NCBI RefSeq assembly: GCF_900142625.1 | Contig: NZ_FRBN01000002.1 | Coordinates: forward strand, 236,671 to 300,670 | Length of the DNA stretch: 64,000 nucleotides | Origin: Roseovarius marisflavi | Lineage (GTDB): Bacteria > Pseudomonadota > Alphaproteobacteria > Rhodobacterales > Rhodobacteraceae | Direction of reading: 5' to 3' | Part shown: piece by piece, positions 40,649 through 48,362 of the stretch | Layout of the letters: each line of letters starts with the position of its first letter | Numbering within the stretch: position 1 is the first letter of the stretch | Notes under the pieces: model-generated | The model's input: only the letters and a program-made list of their open reading frames with translations | Told to the model about the DNA's origin: nothing | Database searches by the model: none | Made by a program: the position numbers and the translations under genes

Positions 40649-41760
40649 GGCTGTACCGCCCGCGCAGTCGGCAGCTTTAGCGCCATATCCCGCAGGAACC
40701 CGGTGCCTTCGCGCCCGGCCTGCGAGATGATGCCGTTGAGCACGCGGATCGCAGCGGGCGAGGTGACGGGCACGAAATGGTTCAGGCTGTTGCCATCCGC
40801 CAATTCGGTGAAATCAATCACCGTCACATCGGGGCGGGTGACCTTTTCGGCCTCGTCGATCACCCCAAGCCGGGGTTTGCGACCGGTGATGAAGCCCGAA
40901 AGGCTAAGCGCGCGATCCTGTTTCGAGATGAAGATCAGGAAGGGTTGCGGCAGCGTGCCGATCACCTCGGCCTGACGGTCAAACAGATCCGGGTCGATAT
41001 CCGGCGACATCAGGGTCACGCCGCTGACGCGCGACAAAAGCCGGGTGTTGCCGCTAAGCCGGGCCTGACGCAGGGCCTCCATCGTGAGATGCGAGCCCAT
41101 CGAGTGGCCAAGCAGAAACACCTTGTCACCGGGCCGCGCCGTCAGCCGGTCAAGCAGCGTGACAAGATCGTCGCGCGCAAACAGCACGCTGTCGCGGTCA
41201 TAGATATAGCCCCGCGGATCGCCCGCCGAGGGCCACGAAAACAGCACTGCGGGCATGCCGGTCGCAAAATCGGTCTGGATCTGGGCGAGCCGGTACATCG
41301 ATTCCGAGAGGGTGTTGTTATAGCCGTGGATGAAGACCAGCGTTTCGCGCCCCGGTTTGGTGCGGCGGATATCGCCAAGCATCTGCCCCGGCCCGTCGAA
41401 CACCTGTGTTCCGGTCACCGCGAAATTGCTGGCCGTATCGGGGCGGCCCTCGGGCCATTCAATCACCCCGATTTGATGGCTCGGGGGCACAGAGATATCG
41501 GTGCGGAAATACTTCATGCCGCTTGGGCGCTTGAGGCCGAAAATCGGCCCGGTCTGATCCAGCTCGCGTTCGGTCGCCACATAGATCGGTTGAATTTGCG
41601 CGTCAGGATGCGGCGCGGCGCGCGCGGCTGTCATCCGCTCGGAACAGGCCGAAAGCGTCAAGTGCAGCGCGCAGAGGCAAAGCGTGGCGCGGATCAGACG
41701 GTTGCCCGCCGCCGCATCCCAACGCCCCCTGCGCGTCGCCAAACCCATCGCATGCCCCAT
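40645..41760 (-). CDS. DUF900-type alpha/beta hydrolase, probable lipoprotein
   Basis: A 371-residue protein. The N-terminal hydrophobic stretch ends in a lipobox-like LTLSAC (CALHLTLSACSER), so it may be lipid-anchored outside the inner membrane. The hydrolase domain has LVFIHGYNNTLSESMYRLAQI, VLFSWPSAGDPRGYIYDRDS and the nucleophile elbow FLLGHSMGSHLTMEAL, which match the DUF900 family of esterase-like proteins. GLATRRGRWDAAAGN before the signal suggests the true start may be the second ATG (41748). The substrate is unknown. Confidence 0.8.
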   Translation of the reverse strand: MGHAMGLATRRGRWDAAAGNRLIRATLCLCALHLTLSACSERMTAARAAPHPDAQIQPIYVATERELDQTGPIFGLKRPSGMKYFRTDISVPPSHQIGVIEWPEGRPDTASNFAVTGTQVFDGPGQMLGDIRRTKPGRETLVFIHGYNNTLSESMYRLAQIQTDFATGMPAVLFSWPSAGDPRGYIYDRDSVLFARDDLVTLLDRLTARPGDKVFLLGHSMGSHLTMEALRQARLSGNTRLLSRVSGVTLMSPDIDPDLFDRQAEVIGTLPQPFLIFISKQDRALSLSGFITGRKPRLGVIDEAEKVTRPDVTVIDFTELADGNSLNHFVPVTSPAAIRVLNGIISQAGREGTGFLRDMALKLPTARAVQP

Positions 41761-41819
41761 GATCCACAGCCCCTCGCCTTGCGGCAGAACCTACTTGGAA
41801 TCACGGCGCACACCAAGCC

Positions 41820-42716
41820 TTATGCAGAGGCGAGCATGCCTTTTTCCTTGGCAAGGTCACGCATCCGCTTTTGCAGCTTTTCAAAGGCGCGCACTTCGAT
41901 CTGGCGAATCCGCTCGCGGCTGACGTCATAAGAGCCGCTCAGATCCTCCAGCGTGACCGCCTTCTCGCTCAGGCGGCGTTGGGTCAGGATATCACGCTCG
42001 CGCTCATTGAGCACATCCATCGCCTCGCTCAGCAGCTCCCGACGCGCGCCAAGTTCGTCGGCACGCTCGTAATCGCCGGCCTGATCGGCATGTTCATCCT
42101 CAAGCCAGTCCTGCCATTGCATGGTGCCTTCGCCCTCAGACCCGACGGTGGCGTTAAGCGACGCATCCGCGCCGGCCATCCGCTGGTTCATGCTGATGAC
42201 CTCGGCCTCGGTCACGCCAAGGTCGGTCGCGATTTTCTTGACCACATCGGGGCGCATGTCGCCGTCTTCAAACGCGCCGATTTTGGCCTTGGCCTTGCGC
42301 AGATTGAAGAACAACTTTTTCTGCGCACTCGTCGTACCGAGTTTCACCAATGACCAGCTGCGCAGGATATATTCCTGGATGCTGGCGCGAATCCACCACA
42401 TGGCATAGGTCGCAAGGCGAAAGCCGCGCTCGGGGTCAAAGCGTTTGACCGCCTGCATCAGGCCGACGTTCGCCTCGGAAATCACCTCGGCCTGCGGCAG
42501 ACCATAGCCGCGATAGCCCATGGCGATCTTGGCCGCGAGGCGCAGGTGGCTGGTGACCATCTTATGCGCCGCCTCGGTGTCTTGTTCCTCGACCCAACGC
42601 TTGGCCAGCATGTATTCTTCTTCCGGTTCCAGAAGTGGGAACTTGCGGATTTCCTGCATATAGCGGTTCAGCCCGCCTTCTGGTGTCGGAGCCGGCAGAT
42701 TTTTATAATTGCCCAT
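41820..42716 (-). CDS. rpoH: RNA polymerase sigma-32 (heat-shock) factor
   Basis: A 298-residue sigma-70-family factor. Region 2 has GLPQAEVISEANVGLMQAVKRFDPERGFRLATYAMWWIRASIQEYILRSWSLVK. The RpoH box AQKKLFFNLRKAK separates it from housekeeping sigma. Region 4 has LEDLSGSYDVSRERIRQIEVRAFEKLQKRM. It directs heat-shock and oxidative-stress genes; Rhodobacteraceae often have two copies. A CTTGAAA -35 element upstream suggests self- or cross-activation by an RpoH. Confidence 0.94.
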   Translation of the reverse strand: MGNYKNLPAPTPEGGLNRYMQEIRKFPLLEPEEEYMLAKRWVEEQDTEAAHKMVTSHLRLAAKIAMGYRGYGLPQAEVISEANVGLMQAVKRFDPERGFRLATYAMWWIRASIQEYILRSWSLVKLGTTSAQKKLFFNLRKAKAKIGAFEDGDMRPDVVKKIATDLGVTEAEVISMNQRMAGADASLNATVGSEGEGTMQWQDWLEDEHADQAGDYERADELGARRELLSEAMDVLNERERDILTQRRLSEKAVTLEDLSGSYDVSRERIRQIEVRAFEKLQKRMRDLAKEKGMLASA

Positions 42717-42753
42717 GGCTTCATCCCTCTTTATGTTTATACCGTTAACATTG

Positions 42754-42782
42754 ACCTAGGAAGTCACGCCACCCCTTTCAAG
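42754..42782 (-). promoter_or_regulatory. Candidate heat-shock-type promoter of rpoH
   Basis: On the minus strand CTTGAAA (42782-42776), an exact sigma-32 -35 element, is followed after 15 bp by CCTAGGT (42760-42754), a partial -10. The pair lies about 40-65 bp before the rpoH start. Confidence 0.45.
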
Positions 42783-42856
42783 GTATGTCGTATTGTTTAA
42801 CGGTAATTTTACATCTTTCCGTCGCGGGAAAATTGATTTTGCTCAGTTCCCTGGGA

Positions 42857-43897
42857 TCAGGCGGCGGGGTTCTCGCCTCTCAGCGCCTCGATCAAGGCGG
42901 TCATATCGGCGGGCAAAGGGGCCTCAAAGCGCATGTTTTCGCCCGTTACCGGATGCTCGAACCCCAAAATCGCAGCATGAAGCGCCTGACGCGGGAAATC
43001 GCGCGCCGCCTCGATCCCGGCCAGCGACAGCGCCTTTTCCGACAACTTGCGCCGCCCGCCATAGACCGGATCGCCAATAAGCCCGTGACCGGCGTAGGTC
43101 AGATGCACCCTTATCTGATGGGTGCGCCCGGTTTCAAGCCAGCATTCCACCATGCTGACGGTGGCCGGTGTGCCAAAGGTTTCGACCACGCGGGCGCGGG
43201 TCACCGCATGGCGCCCGCCCTGAAACAGCACCGCCTGACGCTGACGGTCGGTCTTGTGGCGCGCCAGCTGGGTTATGATTCGAATCACATTGCCCGACTC
43301 GAAGCTGACGCCGCGCACACCGCGCAGGCGCGGATCGCTGGCCTCGGGGGCGCCATGCACGATGGCCCGGTAATAGCGCTCGACGGTATGGGCCTCGAAT
43401 TGCGCCGCAAGCCCGTGATGCGCCGCATCGGATTTGGCCACCACCAAAAGGCCACTGGTATCCTTGTCGATCCGGTGCACGATGCCCGGCCGCTTGGCGC
43501 CGCCCACCCCCGACAGAGTGTCACCGCAATGATGCAGCAATGCATTCACCAGCGTGCCCTCGGGCGTGCCGGGGGCCGGATGCACCACCATGCCGACGGG
43601 TTTGTTGATCACGATAAGGTCGTCATCCTCATAGACCACCTCAAGCGGGATATCCTGTGCGCCGATATGGCTTTCGCGGGCCTCGGGCACGGTGATTTCA
43701 ACCACGTCGCCCTCGGCGACACGGGCCTTGGCGTCTTGAACCACGACGCCGTTCAACGTCACGAGGCCCTCGGCGATCAGCCGCATAACCCGGGTGCGCG
43801 ACAGGTTCGCCGCCTCTGGCACATCGCGCGAAAGCGCCTTATCAAGGCGCGCAGGCGGATCACTTTCGATCTCAAAGCTAAGCGGGGCCTGGCCCAT
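42857..43897 (-). CDS. rluD: RluA-family 23S rRNA pseudouridine synthase (RluD type)
   Basis: A 346-residue enzyme. An N-terminal S4 domain (ARLDKALSRDVPEAANLSRTRVMRLIAEGLVTLNG) precedes the catalytic domain with VHRIDKDTSGLLVVAKS (Asp144 catalytic). LETGRTHQIRVHLTYAGHGLIGDPVYGG completes the RluA signature. RluD makes pseudouridines 1911, 1915 and 1917 of 23S rRNA. Its ATG overlaps the divergent DUF6476 ATG within the same CATG. Confidence 0.92.
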   Translation of the reverse strand: MGQAPLSFEIESDPPARLDKALSRDVPEAANLSRTRVMRLIAEGLVTLNGVVVQDAKARVAEGDVVEITVPEARESHIGAQDIPLEVVYEDDDLIVINKPVGMVVHPAPGTPEGTLVNALLHHCGDTLSGVGGAKRPGIVHRIDKDTSGLLVVAKSDAAHHGLAAQFEAHTVERYYRAIVHGAPEASDPRLRGVRGVSFESGNVIRIITQLARHKTDRQRQAVLFQGGRHAVTRARVVETFGTPATVSMVECWLETGRTHQIRVHLTYAGHGLIGDPVYGGRRKLSEKALSLAGIEAARDFPRQALHAAILGFEHPVTGENMRFEAPLPADMTALIEALRGENPAA

Positions 43898-44201
43898 GGA
43901 TGATACCCCTCAGCCGGTCAACCCGGCGATGCTGAAATTTCTGACGCGGCTGGTCACGACACTGACCGCCACGATGATTGTTGGCCTTCTAGTGATCATT
44001 ACACTGTTTGTCATCCGCTTCTGGGGCAATGACGCACCAAGCCTGCCAGAGGCGGTCACCCTGCCCGACGGGGCGCGCGCCACGGCCTTTACCCAAGGCA
44101 CCGGATGGTATGCAATAGTCACCACCGATGACCGCATTCTGATTTATGACCGCACCACCGGACACCTGCGCCAAAGTGTGACGATCGAGACGGGCAATTA
44201 A
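43896..44201 (+). CDS. DUF6476 family single-pass membrane protein
   Basis: A 101-residue protein: short polar N-terminus, one helix (TRLVTTLTATMIVGLLVIITLFVIRF), then a small periplasmic beta domain (LPDGARATAFTQGTGWYAIVTTDDRILIYDRTTGHLRQSV). This matches DUF6476, which is found beside rluD in Rhodobacteraceae. Function is unknown. Start codons of this gene and rluD interlock, so their promoters must lie within each other's coding sequence. Confidence 0.8.
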   Translation: MDDTPQPVNPAMLKFLTRLVTTLTATMIVGLLVIITLFVIRFWGNDAPSLPEAVTLPDGARATAFTQGTGWYAIVTTDDRILIYDRTTGHLRQSVTIETGN

Positions 44202-44215
44202 ATCAGTGGGTGGGA

Positions 44216-44292
44216 TGGTACCGCCTCCCCGGCTTGAACGGGGGACCTCTGGATCCACAATCCAGCGCTCTAACCAACTGAGCTAAGGCGGC
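44216..44292 (-). tRNA. tRNA-His (anticodon GTG)
   Basis: A 77-base cloverleaf with the CCA end encoded. D arm GCTC-AGTTGGTTA-GAGC; anticodon stem CTGGA/TCCAG with loop TTGTGGA (anticodon GTG); T arm CCCCG-TTCAAGC-CGGGG. The acceptor stem starts G1 opposite U72 with discriminator A73, and the base before G1 is T, so no G-1 is encoded. This is the unusual alphaproteobacterial tRNA-His form, which lacks the otherwise universal G-1. Confidence 0.97.
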
Positions 44293-44513
44293 ACTGGGGG
44301 GCGAATTAGCTTTTCCCACGCCCGATTGCAAGCCTCTTAGAGCGTGATTTTTAAGCTTTGTTCAACAATGGCCGGTCAAGAGGGGCGCAGCGGCCTTGCA
44401 CCAGACAGGCGCAGGCCGGGAAAAGCTCTGGGCGCGCCGCTTGGCAAACCGCGAAGGCGCTTGCCAAGCAAGAGGGAAAAGAGTAGCTCATCGCCTGTTT
44501 CAAGGAGGCAGCC

Positions 44514-44702
44514 ATGGGCATCAACAGCGAAAGCGATATCGAAGCAAACCTGCAAATCGGGCCAACCGATCAAGGCATGGTGCGTCTTTACGTTGAAGGT
44601 CAAGGCGTTGAAATCCCGATGGATTTCACCCCGGAAGAGGCCGAGGAAATCGCCTCGGAACTGATGTCATCGGCCAAGGCGGCGCGTGCCAAATCCTCAT
44701 AA
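44514..44702 (+). CDS. DUF6324 family small protein
   Basis: A 62-residue acidic protein (SESDIEANLQIGPTDQGMVRL, DFTPEEAEEIASELM) with no membrane helix. It matches the roseobacter family DUF6324, function unknown. AAGGAGG stands about 6 bp before the ATG. The stop overlaps the convergent mmcB gene by 6 bp. Confidence 0.75.
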   Translation: MGINSESDIEANLQIGPTDQGMVRLYVEGQGVEIPMDFTPEEAEEIASELMSSAKAARAKSS

Positions 44703-45140
44703 CCGAGGATCAAGCACCGACTGCAGACGCCGCGCCGCGTGGCGGGCAAACCTGCGCGTTAGCGCCGCCCGCCGCGCCGCCGCAAGGCGGGTTTCAGGCC
44801 CCATTCGAATGATCTCGGCGCTATAGGAATCGGCCATGATCAACCCGGTGCCATCGGGCAGCAACCCGATCGGGAAATCCGAGTCGACCGCCCAGAAATA
44901 CCGGTCGCACCATTGCAGATAGCCCTGCCACTTGCCATCCGACATGAAATCGGCGCGGCTTGACTTGCATTCGACCACCCAGATTTCACCCTTGGGGCCA
45001 AGCGCCATCACATCCACACGACGCCCCCGTTCCGGGGTGAATTCAACAATGGAATCAAAGTCGTGACTGCGCAGGTGGCGGCATACGCCACGCGCCAAAA
45101 GTTGCCCCGGCAGCAGGGTTTGATCGCTGATTTTCTCCAT
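44697..45140 (-). CDS. mmcB: MmcB family DNA repair protein
   Basis: A 147-residue protein from MEKISDQTLLPGQLLARGV. The nuclease-like fold has VEFTPERGRRVDVMALGPKGEIWVVECKSSRADFMSDGKWQGYLQWCDRYFWAV. The D...E-x-K pattern (RRVDVMAL...VVECKSS) is typical of PD-(D/E)XK enzymes and of MmcB, a Caulobacter SOS gene that protects against mitomycin C. A perfect LexA box 12 bp upstream confirms SOS control. The start at 45140 is preferred because the ATG at 45170 lies upstream of the LexA box. Confidence 0.88.
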   Translation of the reverse strand: MEKISDQTLLPGQLLARGVCRHLRSHDFDSIVEFTPERGRRVDVMALGPKGEIWVVECKSSRADFMSDGKWQGYLQWCDRYFWAVDSDFPIGLLPDGTGLIMADSYSAEIIRMGPETRLAAARRAALTRRFARHAARRLQSVLDPRL

Positions 45141-45151
45141 ATATGAATTAT

Positions 45152-45166
45152 GAACAAACCACGAAC
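45152..45166 (-). promoter_or_regulatory. LexA (SOS) box upstream of mmcB
   Basis: The minus strand reads GTTC-GTGGTTT-GTTC, a perfect GTTC-N7-GTTC direct repeat, the known LexA site of alphaproteobacteria. It lies 12 bp before the mmcB start. Confidence 0.88.
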
Positions 45167-45225
45167 ACAATCAACCCCTTGTCGTGGGGCTCTGCAAGCC
45201 CTAACTATGGTTTGTGGCGGGTGCT

Positions 45226-45382
45226 GCCCTTCTCGTGAACGGTTGCATTCCGGTGGCCTTAAATAATTCCGAGGGAGCTGGCTCTGTCCGGACCGTGGTC
45301 CGATTATCCGGTGCCCACCTGTACACACAGGTCCTCGGGAATGAGATAACCAAACGGCTGCGTGCGGGCCCGTCACACCTTT
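45226..45382 (+). ncRNA. Candidate structured RNA, possibly 6S RNA
   Basis: This 260-bp gene-free interval has no credible protein. It can fold into a long irregular hairpin. ATTCCGAGG (near 45266-45274) pairs with CCTCGGGAAT (near 45333-45342), enclosing CGGACC-GT-GGTCCG and the apical hairpin ACCTGT-ACAC-ACAGGT (45317-45332). Outer pieces ACGG and TGCAT can pair with GTGCG and CCGT around 45362-45373. Length, single long arm and position in a non-coding slot suggest 6S RNA, which holds the housekeeping polymerase in stationary phase. The family was not confirmed and the strand is a guess. Confidence 0.4.
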
Positions 45383-45430
45383 TCCGCCGGACGTCTATTC
45401 TGGATTTAATGCGTTTACAGGATCAACGCC

Positions 45431-45766
45431 TTAGCGCTTGCGCCAGGCGTTTTTTTCTCGCCCCTGATCCACAGGGATCGGGATCACCGCATACTCACGC
45501 TGCATCAGGTGCTGGCGGTGACCGCCGCGTGGCTCGTCATCGTCGTCATCCTTCATGCGCATAACGGCAATGCCAAACTGGACGCCTGCAAAGACGATAC
45601 CATTGGCAAACCAAAGGATGGCGACGGCGAGCAGGCCCTTGTCGGAATGGCTGACCAGATGCCAAAGATTTGCGGTATTGAACCACAAGAGCATCGCCAC
45701 AAATACACCGGCAAGGCCAAATCCAATGGCAACCTGCGTAATGTAGAGACGAACGAGCTTGGGCAT
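45431..45766 (-). CDS. Hypothetical two-helix membrane protein
   Basis: A 111-residue protein with two hydrophobic helices (VAIGFGLAGVFVAMLLWF and LLAVAILWFANGIVFAGVQFGIAVM) and an acidic patch (MKDDDDDEPRGGHR) before a basic tail. It looks like a conserved roseobacter protein of unknown function. No motif for catalysis is visible. Confidence 0.65.
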   Translation of the reverse strand: MPKLVRLYITQVAIGFGLAGVFVAMLLWFNTANLWHLVSHSDKGLLAVAILWFANGIVFAGVQFGIAVMRMKDDDDDEPRGGHRQHLMQREYAVIPIPVDQGREKNAWRKR

Positions 45767-45925
45767 AAGGGCGAATCCTTCGACGATGTGTCACAATTAT
45801 AACCGATTTTTCCCATCTTCCCAAGGAAATGGCTAATTATGCGTAAACACGCGCGCTTTTTCGCCGCCAGTGGTCTACAGGCTCGACTTAAACCAGACCA
45901 GCTGAGCTGCTGAAAAGGACAGGAG

Positions 45926-46060
45926 CCTCCGGCGGGGATATTTAAAGCCAGAAGAAACACACCCTGCCAGCTTTAACTTCTTCTTGGCCAAAATACTCCG
46001 GGGAGTTTGAGGGGCAGCGCCCTTCATTCCCTCACTGAGAGTGGGCGCGCCCTAGCGCGC
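45926..46060. repeat. Inverted pair of dispersed repeats and GC hairpin in a gene-free stretch
   Basis: The 317 bp from 45767 to 46083 hold no gene. One repeat copy lies inverted at about 45926-45958 (CCTCCGGCGGGGATATTTAA, then GCCAGAAGAA). A direct copy at 45978-46025 has CTTCTTCTTGGCCAAAATAC followed by TCCGGGG and AGGGGCAGCGCCC. A hairpin GCGCGC-CCTA-GCGCGC (46045-46060) lies 24 bp past the nusB stop and could end that transcript. Confidence 0.6.
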
Positions 46061-46083
46061 TCCGTTTGGAAAAGCCGCGCATG

Positions 46084-46581
46084 TCAAAAGCCGTCGGGCT
46101 TGGCCTCATGGGCCATGTGATCAAGCACGGCGTTGACGAATTTCGCCTCCTTGCCATCGGGATAAAACGCCTTGGCGACATCGACGTATTCCATGATAAC
46201 CACGCGCGGCGGCGTGTCGGATTGGGTCATTTCGGCGCCCGCGGCGCGAAACAGCGCGCGCAGGGTCGGGTCAATCCGCGCAATCGGCCATTTCGCGACA
46301 AGTGCGCGGTCGGTCATCTGGTCGATCCGCGCCTGCCAGTTGACCGAATCCTCAAGCAGCTTGCGAAACAGATCGACATCGCCCTCGGCCATGTCCACGC
46401 CGTCATCCACTTCGGCGCCAAACCGGTGTTCAAGGAATTCCGCACAGACCGCATCGACGGTCTGGCTCGAATGCTCCATCTGAAACAGGGCCTGGACCGC
46501 ATAAAGCCGCGCCGCTGAGCGCATTTTGCGTTTCTGGTTGCCAGAGACCGGGCCGTTATTCTCGGGGTCGGGGGTCGTCAT
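46084..46581 (-). CDS. nusB: Transcription antitermination factor NusB
   Basis: A 165-residue all-helical protein: RSAARLYAVQALFQMEHS at the start and PPRVVIMEYVDVAKAFYPDGKEAKFVNAVLDHMA at the end are the NusB signature. The start at 46581 overlaps the ribH stop (ATGA), so the two are coupled, as in many bacteria. NusB binds boxA RNA with NusE for rRNA antitermination. The longer reading from 46668 runs inside ribH and is rejected. Confidence 0.93.
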   Translation of the reverse strand: MTTPDPENNGPVSGNQKRKMRSAARLYAVQALFQMEHSSQTVDAVCAEFLEHRFGAEVDDGVDMAEGDVDLFRKLLEDSVNWQARIDQMTDRALVAKWPIARIDPTLRALFRAAGAEMTQSDTPPRVVIMEYVDVAKAFYPDGKEAKFVNAVLDHMAHEAKPDGF

Positions 46582-47123
46582 GCTTTGGGGGTATCCTTCG
46601 GCTCGCCGGCCAGCTTGTATTCCTGGGTCGAGGGAACAAACCCCACGCCCTTGCGCGAAGCGCCCCACTTACGGCTGAGCGCGATAAGATGCAAGGCCGC
46701 AGCCGCCGCCCCTGCCCCTTTGTTCATCGCGTTTGGATCGGCACGTACCTCCGCCTGGGCGCGATTTTCCACGGTCAGGATGCCATTGCCGATGCACAGC
46801 CCCTGAAGCCCCAGCAAGGTGATCCCGCGAGAACTGTCGTTGCAGACGGTTTCGTAATGCGTCGTCTCACCCCGAATCACACAGCCAAGCGCCACGTAGC
46901 CGTCAAAGTTCGACATCCGCTCGGCGATGCCAATGGCGGTGGGCAATTCAAGCGCGCCGGGCACTTCGACCAGATCCCAGGTGCCGCCGGAGGCTTCGAT
47001 TTCCGCCTGTGCACCGGCGATCAGGTTATCAGCGATATCGCGGTAAAATGGGGCCACCACGATGAGCAGTTTGACCGGCTTGTCAAACTCGGCGCGCGGC
47101 AGGGAATATTCTTTTTCGGCCAT
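46578..47123 (-). CDS. ribH: 6,7-dimethyl-8-ribityllumazine synthase
   Basis: A 181-residue lumazine synthase. It has LLIVVAPFYRDIADNLIAGAQ (Phe stacking on substrate), VEVPGALELPTAIGIAE, FDGYVALGCVIRGETTHYETVCNDSSRGI (catalytic His) and GNGILTVENRAQAEVRA. It joins the ribBX product 3,4-dihydroxy-2-butanone 4-phosphate to the pyrimidine to make ribityllumazine. The order ribBX-ribH-nusB is one operon: 11 bp then an ATGA overlap. Confidence 0.95.
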   Translation of the reverse strand: MAEKEYSLPRAEFDKPVKLLIVVAPFYRDIADNLIAGAQAEIEASGGTWDLVEVPGALELPTAIGIAERMSNFDGYVALGCVIRGETTHYETVCNDSSRGITLLGLQGLCIGNGILTVENRAQAEVRADPNAMNKGAGAAAAALHLIALSRKWGASRKGVGFVPSTQEYKLAGEPKDTPKA

Positions 47124-47134
47124 TTTGGATCAAC

Positions 47135-48283
47135 CTATGTGATGGGGCGGGTGCCGGTGATGGAAATGCCATAGGCATCAAGGCCCAGATACCGGGTCTG
47201 GGGGCTGTCGGTCAAAAGGATCAGCTCATGCACTCCCATGGTCGACATGATCTGCGCGCCAAGCCCGGTCTGCTTGATCGTGCGGGGGGTGTCGTCATCC
47301 TCCATCTCGCCCGAAAGCTTCGGGCGGGGCTGGCGGAACAGGAACACGGCACCACGCCCCTCCGCCGCGATGATCTCCATCGCGCGGGGCAGCTTGCCTG
47401 TCGGCCCGCCGCTCTTTGAGGCCACAAGGCCAATGCCAAGCACATCCTCAAGTGCATTCAGAGCATGGGTGCGCGCCAGCACCGGCTTGCCGTCGGTGAT
47501 GTCGCCCTTGCTCAGCACGACATGCTCGGTGCCGGTGATCTGGTCGGCAAAAATCCGCATCTCCCAGGTGCCGCCATGGCTCGATTCAACCGTTTCGCGG
47601 CGCACTTCGGTGATCAGGTTGTCATGCTTGTGGCGATAGGCGATCAGATCCGAGATCGTGCCGATCTTCATGTTGTGCCGGGCCGCAAAGGTGATCAGAT
47701 CGGGCAGCCGCGCCATGCTGCCGTCTTCCTTCATGATCTCACAGATCACGCCGGACGGGTTAAGCCCGGCCAGACGCGAAATATCCACCGCCGCCTCGGT
47801 ATGACCTGCGCGGATCAACACGCCTCCAGCGCGCGCGCGCAAGGGAAAGATATGACCGGGCGTCGACAACGCCGCCATGGTGTTTTGCTCGTTGATCGCC
47901 ACGGCCACGGTCAGCGCGCGGTCGGCGGCCGAAATCCCGGTGCTCACGCCCTCGCGCGCCTCGATCGACACGGTAAACGGGGTCTCATGGCGCGACGAAT
48001 TATTGACCGCCATCATCGGCAGGCCAAGCCGGTCAACCCGCTCCGCCGTCATCGGCAGACAGATCAAACCGCGCCCGTGCATGGCCATGAAATTGATCGC
48101 CTCGGGCGTGGCAAATTCGGCGGCAATCACAAGATCGCCTTCGTTCTCGCGGTCCTCGTGATCGACAAGGATGAACATCCGCCCGGCGCGGGCCTCGGCG
48201 ATGATCTCTTCTGTCGAGGCAATCGCGCTCTTGAGAGTGGCCTCTACAGGACCGGGTTTTTCAAATGGCACAGTCTCGGACAT
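47135..48283 (-). CDS. ribB: 3,4-dihydroxy-2-butanone-4-phosphate synthase with degenerate GTP cyclohydrolase II domain
   Basis: A 382-residue two-domain protein from MSETVPFEKP, behind AAGGGGG. The DHBP synthase domain (about 25-225) has FILVDHEDRENEGDLVIAAEFATPEAINFMAMHGRGLICLPM and RAGHTEAAVDISRLAG. The C-terminal domain aligns with GTP cyclohydrolase II, but where the enzyme has ECLTGD and CDCG zinc cysteines this protein reads HALNALEDVLGIG. All three zinc cysteines are gone. That is the RibBX type: RibB activity only, with a dead GCHII-like domain. A separate ribA must exist elsewhere. Confidence 0.9.
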   Translation of the reverse strand: MSETVPFEKPGPVEATLKSAIASTEEIIAEARAGRMFILVDHEDRENEGDLVIAAEFATPEAINFMAMHGRGLICLPMTAERVDRLGLPMMAVNNSSRHETPFTVSIEAREGVSTGISAADRALTVAVAINEQNTMAALSTPGHIFPLRARAGGVLIRAGHTEAAVDISRLAGLNPSGVICEIMKEDGSMARLPDLITFAARHNMKIGTISDLIAYRHKHDNLITEVRRETVESSHGGTWEMRIFADQITGTEHVVLSKGDITDGKPVLARTHALNALEDVLGIGLVASKSGGPTGKLPRAMEIIAAEGRGAVFLFRQPRPKLSGEMEDDDTPRTIKQTGLGAQIMSTMGVHELILLTDSPQTRYLGLDAYGISITGTRPIT

Positions 48284-48362
48284 CAGGTGCCCCCTTTTCG
48301 CTTGCATAGCCCGGTCCGGATAGCGCAGCCGGGCGGCATTGGCCAGAGGCGAATGGCGCAGA

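Noticed and set aside
45214..45564. A possible 116-codon protein between mmcB and the membrane protein
   Set aside because: It overlaps the antisense membrane protein and the structured-RNA candidate, and has no family resemblance.
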